64,000 nt of DNA, taken from Zygaena filipendulae (Eukaryota > Arthropoda > Insecta > Lepidoptera > Zygaenidae). Below, in pieces: positions 18,576 through 28,482 of the stretch. Within the stretch, counting starts at the first letter, position 1. Each line of letters starts with the position of its first letter. Under the pieces are notes generated by a model. The model was not told the DNA's origin. It saw nothing but the letters and a program-made list of their open reading frames with translations, and ran no database searches. The stretch covers positions 4,913,001-4,977,000 of the forward strand of contig OU015673.1 in the NCBI GenBank assembly GCA_907165275.2. The letters are read 5' to 3'. Both the position numbers and the translations under genes were made by a program.

Positions 18576-20645
18576 TAAGACCTTGACAAATATAGGTATA
18601 ATTAGTCTTTATAATTTGTATTTCTAAAATAGACAAGTACATTATGTTATGTATAATCTAGGAAATATATTAAAGATCCACTAACATTAAAACAGTAATT
18701 ATAATTATTGTTTGCCTCAAGCCATAACTGTCTTTGGACCAGTAGGTAATGAGGCAATAATTAGGTCAGCTTGGCTTGTACTTAGTGTAGGTACATCATG
18801 TACCAATTAACTGAAGATTAATGTCGTAGGTGCAAAATTATAAACCACAATTCATTACGTCAAGTATCAATGGTACCTATATACGTTAAACTATACGTAT
18901 ATAATATAAAGTTTCCCCGCAGCTTCGACCGTCTGAATTTTAAAATTGACATAAGCGGCATGAAAAGAGATGTTCAAGATCAAATGTATATTTAATATTA
19001 CCTATAGAAATTTGTTCCATGCACTGTAATAGAGCTGACAATGTGTGTACCTATCGAAGATACAATTTTAACATTGCATTTTACACCGCATCTATAGTTC
19101 GAGAACTGGTTGATGTAGTCCCGTTTCGGTTTATCATAGTACTTATAATGCCGGCGCTTATAATGTTTCTCCTGATTTTTACCGTTTTCGAGTGGAATTA
19201 CTAAAAACCCTGAGATACCTACGTGCTTTTATTATTGATAAGAAGAGCCCAAATACCGATTTCCATTATGACTCTAACTTTGAAACTGATGGTACTTTCA
19301 TACAAATATGAAACACCAAAGGGGTTGAATTTTTTCATAAATCGCAGATTTAAAGGAAGTTTTGTAACTATAGTTTCGGTGGGTATCGATGAGTAAGTTG
19401 GAAAGCATCTTTGTGTAGATGAATGATAAACGTCTGTAAAACCTTTTAGTCGGGGTTTTTCATTCAAAATACCAAAGTTTATCGATAGAACTGATATGAT
19501 TTATTAATTTATATCGACTTAAAAAAGCTGTGTTTAGTTCTTTCCTATATTCATTAAACGATTTTCAACGAATAATAGTAGGTGGTCCTGTTTAATAGTA
19601 TGCGAACACTAAAAAAATAAGCTTTTAATTAAAATTTTAAACCGCATTCGGTCGGCCACTAGTGGCACGATAAAAGCAACATTCAAACGTTTTTCAACCG
19701 AAACACCGTTGGGTACATACTTATTAAAACCATATTATACTTCCTTTACTGCCACTTTTTCGTTTTATGGACTTTCGTGGTATATTTTTAGCTCTTGGCA
19801 TCCACCGAAAGAATCATAATATAATCAATAATTGCCGCCGCGAAACGTATTGTCCAATACAGCACCGAAAACATAATAAAATCCACTTTTGATTATTTTG
19901 CTATAGACAATAGTAGATTTTAAAACAAGTGCATAAAACGAACCATTTTTATCCAAGACTTTTAGCAGCCCGAGCTGAGCGAAATGGTTTTGTGGACGAG
20001 TTATAAACTCTACTTTTCACTTCGATTGTGAGGCAATAAAACACTATTGTAACATAACATTTCTTTAATTAAACTTCAAAGTAAAATTAGTGCAGTTTTG
20101 AATACAGAAGGAAATTGTTTTTATGTCTTAAAAAACACATAAGGCAAATAAGTTAAAGTAAATATTACAAAATAACAAATTCTATCTATGAACTTCTTAT
20201 TGTGTTTGGCTGTGTGGCTCATTTTCTTTGCCTTAATATAGATACATTTATGAGTAGATACATTAATGCACTTGTGCACAAAATTCGATTTTGTGCAGCC
20301 TATATCCTGCACAAATAAGCACTTTCAGAGCATGAGAAGTGAAAGAAATATAAATGGCGCAACCGCCATATTCAATTCCCTCCGAAAACCCGCGCCACTT
20401 GTTTCAGTCAAAACGTCAACACGATCTTCTTTTACAGCGGGAATTTTTCAGTACTGAATTTAAAATTGGATTCCTGACGTGCATTTCGAGATATGGACGT
20501 TATTTTCTTTTGAACCGCGACGGTTCCATTTTCTGTGGTGGCAAATATGTATGTACAGTCATATACAATATTGAAAACGTATCTAATAATAAAATTGACT
20601 CTTCAAATTCAGTTCCAATATATATATATATTTATATATATTTTT
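18576..20645. other. Long stretch without recognised genes
   Basis: A single minisatellite unit lies at 18686-18704. A possible decayed repeat lies at about 19780-20060 (GAGCTGAGCGAAATGG hints at another foldback-type family). Several open frames of 60-98 codons lack any family signature. TA runs occur at 20620-20645. Confidence 0.4.
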
Positions 20646-20846
20646 ACTAGCTGTGCGCCGCGGTTTCACCCGCGGTAGATTTGGAGTTCTCGCGGGAATT
20701 CCAGAATAAAAAGTACCCTATGTCCTTCTCTGTACCCCTGACAACGAGCATGTCAAATTTCATTCAAATCCGAACCAGCCGTTTTTGCGTGATTGAGTAA
20801 CAAACATCCAAACATCCAAACTTTCACATTTATAATATTAGTAGGA
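20646..20846 (-). mobile_element. Helitron-like element
   Basis: Complement of ACTAGCTGTGCGCCGCGG at its 3' end. The core reads ACCCTATGTCCTTCTCTGTA, then GTTTTTGCGTGATTGAGTAA. The 5' end is the complement of TTTATAATATTAGTAGGA. The TA where its 5' end stops is the target of the next MITE. Confidence 0.8.
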
Positions 20847-20848
20847 TA

Positions 20849-21241
20849 CCGGGTGTCCTGTAAATTGACGTCAAGCCCGACCAGGTGATAGGGCTAAGTC
20901 ATAACAGCTGTTAACAGAAAAATATAAAAATCTTTGCTATGCCTATTTTAAAAAAAAGGACAGTCATTAAAAACTAACGAAAGCAATAATGTGAAAACTT
21001 CATTGGCAAAAACTTAAATTTTAAGCAATAGTTTTCAGAAAAATTATTCAATATTACATAATAAGAAGAAAATTGAAAAAAAAGTTAAGGTTTGTAGCAA
21101 CAGGAGTTAAAGAACCGTCGCAGGGTGTAAATTTTTATAACTTTTATAAATTTTAAAGATTATTTTTTTACTATTTTCTATTAAATTATGACTAAGCCTA
21201 TCACCCGGTTCTGAATTGACGTCGATTTACGGGACAACCTG
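20849..21241. mobile_element. 393-bp MITE with long TIRs, TA target
   Basis: Inverted ends of roughly 55 bp. The left starts CCGGGTGTCCTGTAAATTGA with ATAGGGCTAAGTCATAA further in. The right is the complement, ending TTTACGGGACAACCTG. TA is found on both sides (20847-20848, 21242-21243). No coding sequence. The TA target and the PyPyGGGTGTCC start suggest a Tc1/mariner-like parent. Confidence 0.75.
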
Positions 21242-21243
21242 TA

Positions 21244-21544
21244 TATAGAAATGAATCTCTATTTCTCTTGGTCACGGCATCACGCGTGAACGGCTGGACC
21301 AATTACGCTAATTCTTTGTTGTTGTAGTTGTTTTTGTAAGGAGAAGGAGAATATGAAAGAAGTTTGGAGTTCCTTCGAGAATTTCGAAACTCACGCGGGT
21401 GAATCTCCAAAACATTTGCACAGATTTTGACGGGACTTTTATCGCCAATTAACTGATGTTATATTAGAAGTAAATTAGGCAACTTTGGAGTTCCTGCAGG
21501 AATTCAGAAACTGATGCGGGTAAGACCACGGGGCACAGCAAGTC
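21244..21544 (+). mobile_element. Helitron-like element, composite
   Basis: Begins GAATCTCTATTTCTCTTGGT and holds two 3'-type boxes (AACTCACGCGGGTGAATC near 21388, then CTGATGCGGGTAAGACCACG), ending GGCACAGCAAGT. It looks like two fused copies, both diverged. Confidence 0.6.
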
Positions 21545-21696
21545 ATAATTATAAAATCTTAGGAATAGAAGAGCTCTACACGAATGGTTACTAAAAGTCT
21601 ATACAGTTGTCGTAAAAAGGTAACTTCCTTAGTTGCTTTTTGTTATATTGTATGAAGACTGAAGAGATCTACCTAGGTATACTTATTAAATAAACT

Positions 21697-21860
21697 TAAT
21701 TAGTTAATTTATTTATTTATTTATTGGACTCACAAAACAGGTGACAATAGACATATAGAATAAAATAATATAAAACGGTTGTAGAGCTAGACTGTTACCA
21801 CAGACATGTGGGCACAGCATAGTATCATAAATGGTAGGTATCATAAATAAAAATTAAGTG
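21697..21860 (-). mobile_element. Possible retroposon 3' end, minus strand
   Basis: A (TTTA)n run at 21704-21725 followed by TTGGACTCACAAAACAGGTG. On the minus strand this is a 3' end with an AAATA tail, like others in the window. The body is unidentified. Confidence 0.35.
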
Positions 21861-23105
21861 CCTAATTTTTTATTTCACACTGTCTACTCATTTCAATAAA
21901 CGAGATCGTATTCACTCACTCACTCAAGTTAGTGTAACTCTTAGGATCTTGAGCCATCTCTTCAAGCTGACGTGACTATTGCAGAACTCGCCAGTATTTA
22001 TGTTCCGACGTGAAAGGCTAAACCGCAGAAATATTCGTACATTCCCTTAGCTGAAGCAGCCGAGGAATGTAAAATATTACGCCTTCTTGTATATAACATA
22101 TTTGTGAGAACACGAGTGGGTTACAAATCCTCCGACAATTGACTCGTACTCGTACATATATCTAATATATATATATATATGTCAGAAGTTCGAATGTTTA
22201 CATTCATTGTTTCTCTTCTGGGTTATGTCATTATCTTTGTCTTCCTTTTTGCCCTTTTATACCAGTGTCTTTTTTTTTTTACTTCAAAACATTTGAAAGA
22301 TATTCATCAATATATACTTAGCTTATTTGAAGAACCTAACCGAATTCTGCAGTTCAAGTCATCTGTTGTAACAAATAGCAGTACATACTATTTGAAGCAC
22401 CTTATACCAAAAGTTCTTGAGAATGGTGAGCTATAGTTTTCTGCTGCAAAAGAACAAAATTCACCGGCAAAAGCTTGTTAACAAGGAAATAATTCTTATA
22501 AAAGAAAACAAGTGCGTGTTAACATAAAAAGTGAAACTCACAAAATACAATTCTTAGAACTAACGTGAGCTTCCGAACCTTGGCGGCGAACACTAACCGC
22601 GTTTTTAATTATTCCATCTCAACCGTTTATTATTTCGATACTAAAACCATAACATTTTTTACTGTACCTTGCCCAAAGTAGTTTCACTTCAAAATGTTAT
22701 ATATATATTTCCTTTTTTCTATTTTCTCAAATATTTTGTTCAATATTCATGAAAAATGTCGTAGGGAATTTGCCTGCCTATTGTATTATGGATGGATGTA
22801 TATAACAAATGTAAAAATCACGCGTTGTCGACGGTTCCCCGGGGGGCGGTGCTGTTAGAATTACATTTTGTTTTCATTCAAGCGTCACTCCAGCATAATC
22901 ATATAGCTGTGCGCTTTTTGCGACTGAAATGTAGGCACAATGTTATTTGATTTTCCGTAATATTTGCTCATGGTGGTGATAAGTTTTCAATTTAAGGTTA
23001 GGTTTAACTGCATTGACATTCAGCCATTTTGTCTTGTCAACCATTTTTAATGTTTCCAAACTAAAGATCATCTCAAGCTCTAAAATAACCCTAACATAAC
23101 TTACT
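21861..23105. other. Unassigned stretch
   Basis: A frame of 85 codons at 22179-22436 (hydrophobic N-terminus, then KHLKDIHQYILSLFEE) resembles no family that I know and begins at a TA repeat. It is noted but not called as a gene. The rest is AT-rich. Confidence 0.4.
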
Positions 23106-23245
23106 ATCGGCCGCACTCAGAGTCGTTTTAATGACTACTTAATTATAAGTAAAGATTTTAAAAACAAAACTGCCGACCTCAGAGTCGTTCACTAAATTAA
23201 TGTTAATTGCCAATTAACTAAATTTAACTTGATTAGTTAAATTTA
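23106..23245. mobile_element. Foldback MITE (GCCGCACTCAGAGTCG family), degraded
   Basis: GGCCGCACTCAGAGTCGTTT and the following TTAATGACTACTTAATTATA match one arm of the palindromic element at 56244-56476. A second CCTCAGAGTCGTTCACTAAA block follows. The opposite arm is mostly lost. Confidence 0.6.
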
Positions 23246-24055
23246 CCATATTGTTATCTCAAAGGTAAAAATCAGAACAACTTTTAAATTGGACAAAATT
23301 ATACGCTGAATATTTTAACATTGTTATAACTACGAAAATTGCGACGTTGAACACAAAAACGCTCACAGAAATAATTTTGGATCTAACCAAAGAATTACGT
23401 GTTAATCCGAAAAGAGCCAGACGACGATCGCGTTTGCAACTTTAAAAAACATAATCGTTTATTTGAATACGAAAATAGCACAAAAATTGAATCATTTTGT
23501 GTAGGTAGTACGGTTTAGGGTGTGTGTGAAAAATATGATATTTTACATGCGGGTGTAACTTTGAGCAAATTGGAAATTTGATACAATGGGATTTTTTACG
23601 TCGTTGCTACTTTTTAGGGGTCGTAAATTGCAATTTATCCGATGTTTTCGACTGTCCAAGCACGTGTGTGAGGCTGGCCGCTTAATTTACGGGTGACCTG
23701 GGGACACATTGATCATCCAGAAGTGCCTAGAGGAAAAACAAACTCAAAAAATCACATTAGTACTTAAAACACACGGAGGAGACTCTTTTGCGAGAGAATC
23801 TTGTATTTTACAAAATAGGTAGACGAATAAACAAAATGCTCCAAAACAAAATACATTGGTAAGATTTTTAAATAAGTTATTTTTATTTTTTGTGTGATTT
23901 CGTTTATTCGGTCCGTTTCTTTACTAAATAATTGTGTTTACTGCAATCATGTTAAATTTTTCTTGTAAAGTAATTGGTGTAATAAGACTGTAGATGATAA
24001 TGATTAAATACATTTTCTTTTGGTAAATTTACATTTTATATACGTTTCTAATATT
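23246..24055. other. Unassigned stretch
   Basis: AT-rich, with no gene or repeat that I can identify. Confidence 0.45.
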
Positions 24056-25452
24056 TTTATATTAGATTGTAAAGGAGATTGACAGGGTATGGACCAAATG
24101 CTGCCCAGGAGTGGGACAACCTTGACTGAGTTCCTTGCATTGCTTTATATTGAAAAAATTTTTTTTTTTTCAAAATCGGTCCCGGAGAAAAAAAATTAAC
24201 GTCAGTTTTGTTTGTACGTTTTATATAGTATGTATGTTCCCCGATTATTCGAAGACGACTGGACCGATTTGGAAAATTCTTTTTTTGGTTGAAAGGGTAT
24301 ACTTCCGAGGTGGTACCACTGTCATAAGGTCAGGATCTGATGATGGGATATTGGAGAAATGTAGGGGACTTTATCAAATATTATAGGCACACCTACCAAT
24401 TTTGGGTATTTTTTGGAATATTTCATGCATTTGCTTTCGGAAAGCACCATTTAGTGAAGTGAAACTAATGATGAAGACAACAGATGACTAGCGGAACTAC
24501 TCAATAATAGGTATTTCACAGGTTGCGATTCGATTACTTTAAGGTGGTTGCTGAGCAGTTTATGCTCATCACAGTGCATGTGGTGAAGTGGAGCTGACAG
24601 TGTGTATCAGTAAAACTCCTCAAAAATATACATCCCTCCATCGGGAAAAGCATTTATTTATTATTATTGTAATTAAGTATTTATTTTTACCCAATAAATA
24701 ATACCTTTTTTTCCCACGACTCCTGGGATGGAATTAGACGCGCTTTATTTTACTGACTACAACTACTCTTAGGAACATATTGTACTATGTCTACATCCTG
24801 GGCAGCACTTGGTCCACCTTCCATGAATGTTTATGATTTCCAATAAATCTCAACAAAAACTTTTTTTTCACGACTCCTGGGATAGAATTAGGCGCCCTTT
24901 ATTTTACAAACTACTACTACCCTAAGGAACATAATGTACTATGTCTACATCCTGGGCAGCACTTGGTCTACCTTCCATGCAAGTTTATTGTTTCCAAATA
25001 AATCTCAACAAAAACTTTTTTTTTCACGACTCCTGGGATAGAATTAGATGCGCTTTATTTTACAGACTACTACTACCTTAAGGAACATAATGTACTATGT
25101 CTACATCCTGGGCAGCACTTGGTCTACCTTCCATGCAAGTTTATTGTTTCCAAATAAATCTCAACAAAAACTTTTTTTTTCACGACTCCTGGGATAGAAC
25201 TAGATGCGCTTTATTTTACAGACTATTACTATCCTAAAGAACATAATGTACTATGTCTACATCCTGGGCAGCACTTGGTCTACCTTCCATGCAAGTTTAT
25301 TGTTTCCAAATAAATCTCAACAAAAACTTTTTTTTTTCACGACTCCTGGGATAGAATTAGATGCGCTTTATTTTACAGACTACTACTACCCTAAGGAACA
25401 TAATGTACTATGACTTTATTCTGGGCAGCACTTGGTCCACTCTTCATACAAA
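24056..25452 (+). mobile_element. Helentron-like element with internal minisatellite
   Basis: The left part contains ATGGACCAAATGCTGCCCAGGA and, further in, GACTGGACCGATTTGGAAAA. The latter resembles the core of Helentron-associated repeats in arthropods. The right part is the tandem array at 24706-25452. The left motif is the inverted form of TCCTGGGCAGCACTTGGTCC, found in every array unit, so the element has inverted ends. Helentron relatives such as DINE-1 often hold a minisatellite. The assignment is by analogy and borders are approximate. Confidence 0.45.
24706..25452 (+). repeat. Minisatellite, about 4.6 units of 154-157 bp
   Basis: CGACTCCTGG recurs at 24717, 24871, 25027, 25183 and 25340. 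Each unit has a T-run, CACGACTCCTGGGATAGAAT, GCGCTTTATTTTACAGACTA, ACTATGTCTACATCCTGGGC and AATAAATCTCAACAAAAAC. Units two to five are very similar to each other and the first is the most diverged. The period is close to a nucleosome repeat. An open frame crosses units in part but shows no protein signature. Confidence 0.9.
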
Positions 25453-25936
25453 GATTGGCATTGTCCTTTACCTAATAAGGTACCTGGGTCGAATATGGCC
25501 ACCTTAAGGTTTGATAACAATTTTCTCATACTACCTTCGGCATATGTCTACTAAACCCTGTATCGTTTGAAGTAGAATCTATCTAACTAGCATGCTTACG
25601 TGATAAATAGGAAAAATTTGCAATTGAATTTGAGATTTCGTAATTTTTTTTTAAAATGGGAAATTGGCCATATTTCCGATAGTGTATGTAAATATGCCCA
25701 TACTCTGGCCATATTAACAGTATGTAATAAAAAAAATTATTATTTTTATGTTCGGATTTATTACTAAATTAAATAAAAGAACTAAACGTATTAGAAAGCT
25801 ATATTATGTAACCAAAAATAAAATCAACTTATAAAAAATAACAAAATGCAGAAAACCTCTTTCTTATTAATTATATTAAATATAGTGGCACATTGAGATC
25901 AATTGGGTAACTTAAATTAAATAAAAAAAATAAAAA

Positions 25937-26221
25937 TCAGTCACATTTCACGCAAACGAAGTTCTCTTTGTCTTCTTTTGTAAGTCCAACACATTCCTCG
26001 TGAACATATGTGGCACATTTACAACAGAGCCGCATATTGGCAACTCGGTCTTCATTGCAAACAAAACAATACCAAGATTCAGAAGTAGAAGATCCAGGCT
26101 TGCCCTTGTTCTTTTTTGAATATACCTTCATTTTACCACTCTTTACAGCCAATATAGCTAACTTCATATTAGTCTCGCTCCAATTTCCTCGCAAACCCTT
26201 GCAAATATAACGCGGCGCCAT
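25937..26221 (-). CDS. Pogo-derived mini-protein: truncated psq-type HTH fused to a PHD finger (94 aa)
   Basis: The N-terminus RYICKGLRGNWSETNMKLAI then LAVKSGKM is the beginning (first two helices) of the pogo/CENP-B-type psq HTH. The recognition helix that should follow is absent. After a Lys/Ser-rich joint, residues 50-94 hold C52, C55, C66 or C67, C69, H74, C77, C90, C93, the C4HC3 pattern of a PHD zinc finger. Insect pogo transposases often end in such a finger. The whole DDE domain (several hundred residues) is missing, yet the frame is unbroken and all zinc ligands are kept. The ATG follows a splice acceptor by three bases. It may act as a competitor or chromatin-binding fragment, or be a neutral leftover. 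I infer but cannot show expression. Confidence 0.75.
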   Translation of the reverse strand: MAPRYICKGLRGNWSETNMKLAILAVKSGKMKVYSKKNKGKPGSSTSESWYCFVCNEDRVANMRLCCKCATYVHEECVGLTKEDKENFVCVKCD

Positions 26222-26224
26222 GAT

Positions 26225-26456
26225 CTAAAACAAAAACAATGTATTTAGTTGTACAAATTTTCATAAAGAAAATATGGCCACTCAATGGCCATATTTGCCG
26301 CATAGGTTGGTTAATTTTCAATTGAACCTAACCTCGAAATGCTATAGAAAACCAATTAAATATGCAGTAACACATCAACTAGAGATACCAAAGATTAATA
26401 TACTACGAATACAAAATAGAAATTACTATTAAATAACTATTTAAATCAAAACTTAC
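26225..26456 (-). promoter_or_regulatory. Probable 5'-UTR intron of the pogo mini-gene
   Basis: On the minus strand TTCA is followed by a perfect donor GTAAGT (first intron base 26456). The intron would end with TTTTTGTTTTAG at 26225, three bases before the ATG. Two GGCCATATT sites lie inside it. A matching polyadenylation signal (AATAAA on the minus strand) lies near 25758. Predicted by eye only. Confidence 0.45.
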
Positions 26457-26824
26457 TGAATGAAATTTTATAGCGCAACGTATCCATTTCTGTCTCGCGA
26501 CCGTGCTGGACTGGCGAGAGGCACACGGCGGGATGCGGGTGTTTCGTCCTTACCGCACGCTTAGACCTTCTCGCTCACGCATACGTTGTATGTAGGTGTG
26601 CAATAGTTGGGAAGATAATAGGTAGTGGCCATATTAATCGGCTGGCCATATTCAACCCAGGTACCTTATTATGTTCAAAAAGTTAGTAACGGTGCGTATA
26701 CAGACTATTTAACATAATGTGGACACTGATTGTTATAATAACATGTTATATAACTTAGTCACGTTAGTATTTTTGTTTTTCTTTTGTTATATAAAAGTAC
26801 AACAGTTGCTGCCGCAGCTATTCT

Positions 26825-27010
26825 ATACTAATATTATAAAGAGGAAAGATTTGATTTTTTGTTTGTTTATTACGATTTAACTCAAAAACTACAAGACCGA
26901 TTTCAAAAATTCTTTCACGATTAGAAAGCTACATTATCCTTGAGTAACATCGGCTATATTGTAATCCGAAATTCCCGCGGGATCTCCGAAATTATTACGG
27001 GACAGCTATA
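26825..27010 (+). mobile_element. Helitron-like element (ATTATAAAGAGGAAAG subfamily)
   Basis: Starts ACTAATATTATAAAGAGGAA and has GATTTTTTGTTTGTTTATTA and GACCGATTTCAAAAATTCTT. It ends ATTCCCGCGGGATCTCCGAA then TTACGGGACAGCTATA. Relatives lie at 51665 (minus) and 63869 (plus, cut by the window end). Confidence 0.75.
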
Positions 27011-27510
27011 CTAAATATAGCACTGAAGAACGAGAAGCGACAATGGTTACATACCATTGTTATATTGCATTGTTATTCTAATATGTAGTCTTGTTTTATG
27101 TTGCAATGTTGAATAATAATGTTACATAATATGGGCGTGTAATATAACACAAGTTATCTAATATGTTAACATAGTCTGTACACACCCTAACACTATGTTT
27201 TTTTGTTGTTCATAATATACATGATAGGTATATTATAATAAATATGTTTTCGAATTTGATTCATGGATTCATTTATAAATTACCAGTTTGAAATTGTTAT
27301 CTAGGTAACCCGAGGCACTAATGAGTGGTGAATTTAATTCAGGCTTGTTAAAATGAAAACGCTAACACATTACACTCGGCGAGAGATTGTTATGTAACTA
27401 ATACGCACATTTATTAAGTAAGTTGCTAAGTAACTATTATTATTTTCAATTCTAGGATCGAACCGAGGTTACCTATATAGGTGGGTAGGTATAGTATTAA
27501 GTGAACTCAA
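27011..27510. other. Unassigned stretch
   Basis: AT-rich with alternating TTATA/TGTTA patches. No gene is seen. Confidence 0.45.
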
Positions 27511-27820
27511 AAGGCTATTTGACTATTTTTTTGTTTTTAGTCCGTCCTGGTGGATACCTAAAAAATATTTGACGTGTATTTTTTTTACGTAATAAAAAAA
27601 AAAACGGCGATACGTTGAGTCGAAGTGTCGCGTGACGTCACAACCGAGCACAGTTTTTGCATATATATGACGTTACGAGCCCTCGCTTCTAAACTTTAAA
27701 TATGCGCTGTATCCAAGTACAAATGCATTAATTTGAAAATGCAAAATATAGGTACGTGTCTATTATTTTTTATTGTCTATGTATCTGATAGACTAAAAAC
27801 TAAAATTTTGTCAAGAAGTA
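27511..27820 (+). mobile_element. TGACGTCA-MITE, copy 4 (diverged)
   Basis: GGCTATTTGACTATTTTTTT and AGTCCGTCCTGG at the left, one intact palindrome (CGCGTGACGTCACAAC), the second damaged (ATGACGTTACG), and a degraded right end. It runs straight into a Helitron 5' fragment. Confidence 0.75.
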
Positions 27821-27892
27821 TCAGACAGACAGACAGACAGACAGAGTTACTTTCGCATTTATAATAGGTACCTATTAGTAGGGATATCCTGC
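27821..27892 (-). mobile_element. Helitron-like 5' fragment
   Basis: A CAGA tetramer run followed by GTTACTTTCGCATTTATAAT, the complement of a Helitron 5' end. Confidence 0.5.
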
Positions 27893-27965
27893 ATAAAGGT
27901 ATTTAAATTTTTACTGAATTTTATAACTGGCACTTAACTTGATGCGGGTGAAACTATAATATTAT

Positions 27966-28196
27966 TAGCTATCCCCCGCGATTTCATCCGCGGTAATTAC
28001 GGAGTTCCCGCGGTGATTGCGGGAAAAAAGTACTCTATGTCCTTCAGTTCCCGAGGGAATTCCGGGATAAAAAACTATCCTATCTTTTAAGTTGGACCAT
28101 ATTATGAATGCTTACAAAATTTTATCAAAATCCGTTCAGTAGTTTCGGAGTCCATCGCGGACAAACAACGTGACACGTGATTTATATATATTAGAT
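27966..28196 (-). mobile_element. Helitron-like composite
   Basis: Complement of TAGCTATCCCCCGCGATTTC at the 3' end, then a second partial 3' box (TTCCCGAGGGAATTCCGGGA). It then matches the ACAACGTGACACGTGATTTA type of 5' half. Same structure as 41417-41648. Confidence 0.75.
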
Positions 28197-28334
28197 GATC
28201 GCGACAAATTAACATTGCGCTTTTTAGTGCGCATCGTAGACATTCGCACTCGAAGCTTGCAGCAATGCCCATGATTTTCCTCCGCTGTTATTTGTATGAT
28301 GGCCACCACAATCAATCAATTCACCCCACAGTCT

Positions 28335-28482
28335 GGGGCCGAATTTTCGAATCGTTCGAATTACTTTCCGCCCACGGAATCCCAAGATTCGCGACCGAAT
28401 GTTTATAAATATGAGCATTCGCATGCGAAGCTTGCGATTCCGTGCGCCAAAGTGATATGAACGACTCAAAAATACATCCCCT
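28335..28482. mobile_element. Short palindromic element of family U2
   Basis: GAATTTTCGAATCGTTCGAA at the left is answered by CGACTCAAAAATACATCCCC at the right. Internal CACGGAATCCCAAGATTCGC and GCATGCGAAGCTTGCGATTC are inverted to each other and match the larger copy at 2402-2870. The whole 148 bp can fold back. A degraded piece with a similar CGAAGCTTGC block lies at 28225-28265. Confidence 0.65.

Larger units (their letters stand above)
25475..26669 (-). mobile_element. Complete pogo-type element, deletion derivative (1195 bp)
   Basis: Perfect-looking TIRs start ATAAGGTACCTGGGTCGAAT (left) and read the same inward from the right end, with one C/T mismatch, and continue ATGGCCA. TA lies on both sides (25473-25474, 26670-26671). 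The only gene, on the minus strand, keeps the start and end of a pogo-like transposase but lacks the DDE catalytic domain. Exact copies of GGCCATATT (either strand) lie at 25492, 25666, 25707, 26271, 26287, 26627 and 26644. It can move only if a full-length relative supplies transposase. Confidence 0.8.

Noticed and set aside
22179..22436. 85-codon frame with hydrophobic N-terminus
   Set aside because: It begins at a TA microsatellite, shows no family motif and has no promoter or splice context. A small membrane protein cannot be supported.
25204..25413. 69-codon frame in the minisatellite
   Set aside because: It runs through one unit into the next and owes its openness to the repeat. There is no protein family signature.
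27820..27846. CAGA/TCTG tetramer runs (also 6250, 8431, 14940, 35293, 39217, 58870) as independent microsatellites or CRISPR-like arrays
   Set aside because: They are an internal part of one Helitron 5' half. There are no spacers and no regular repeat-spacer pattern anywhere in the window.
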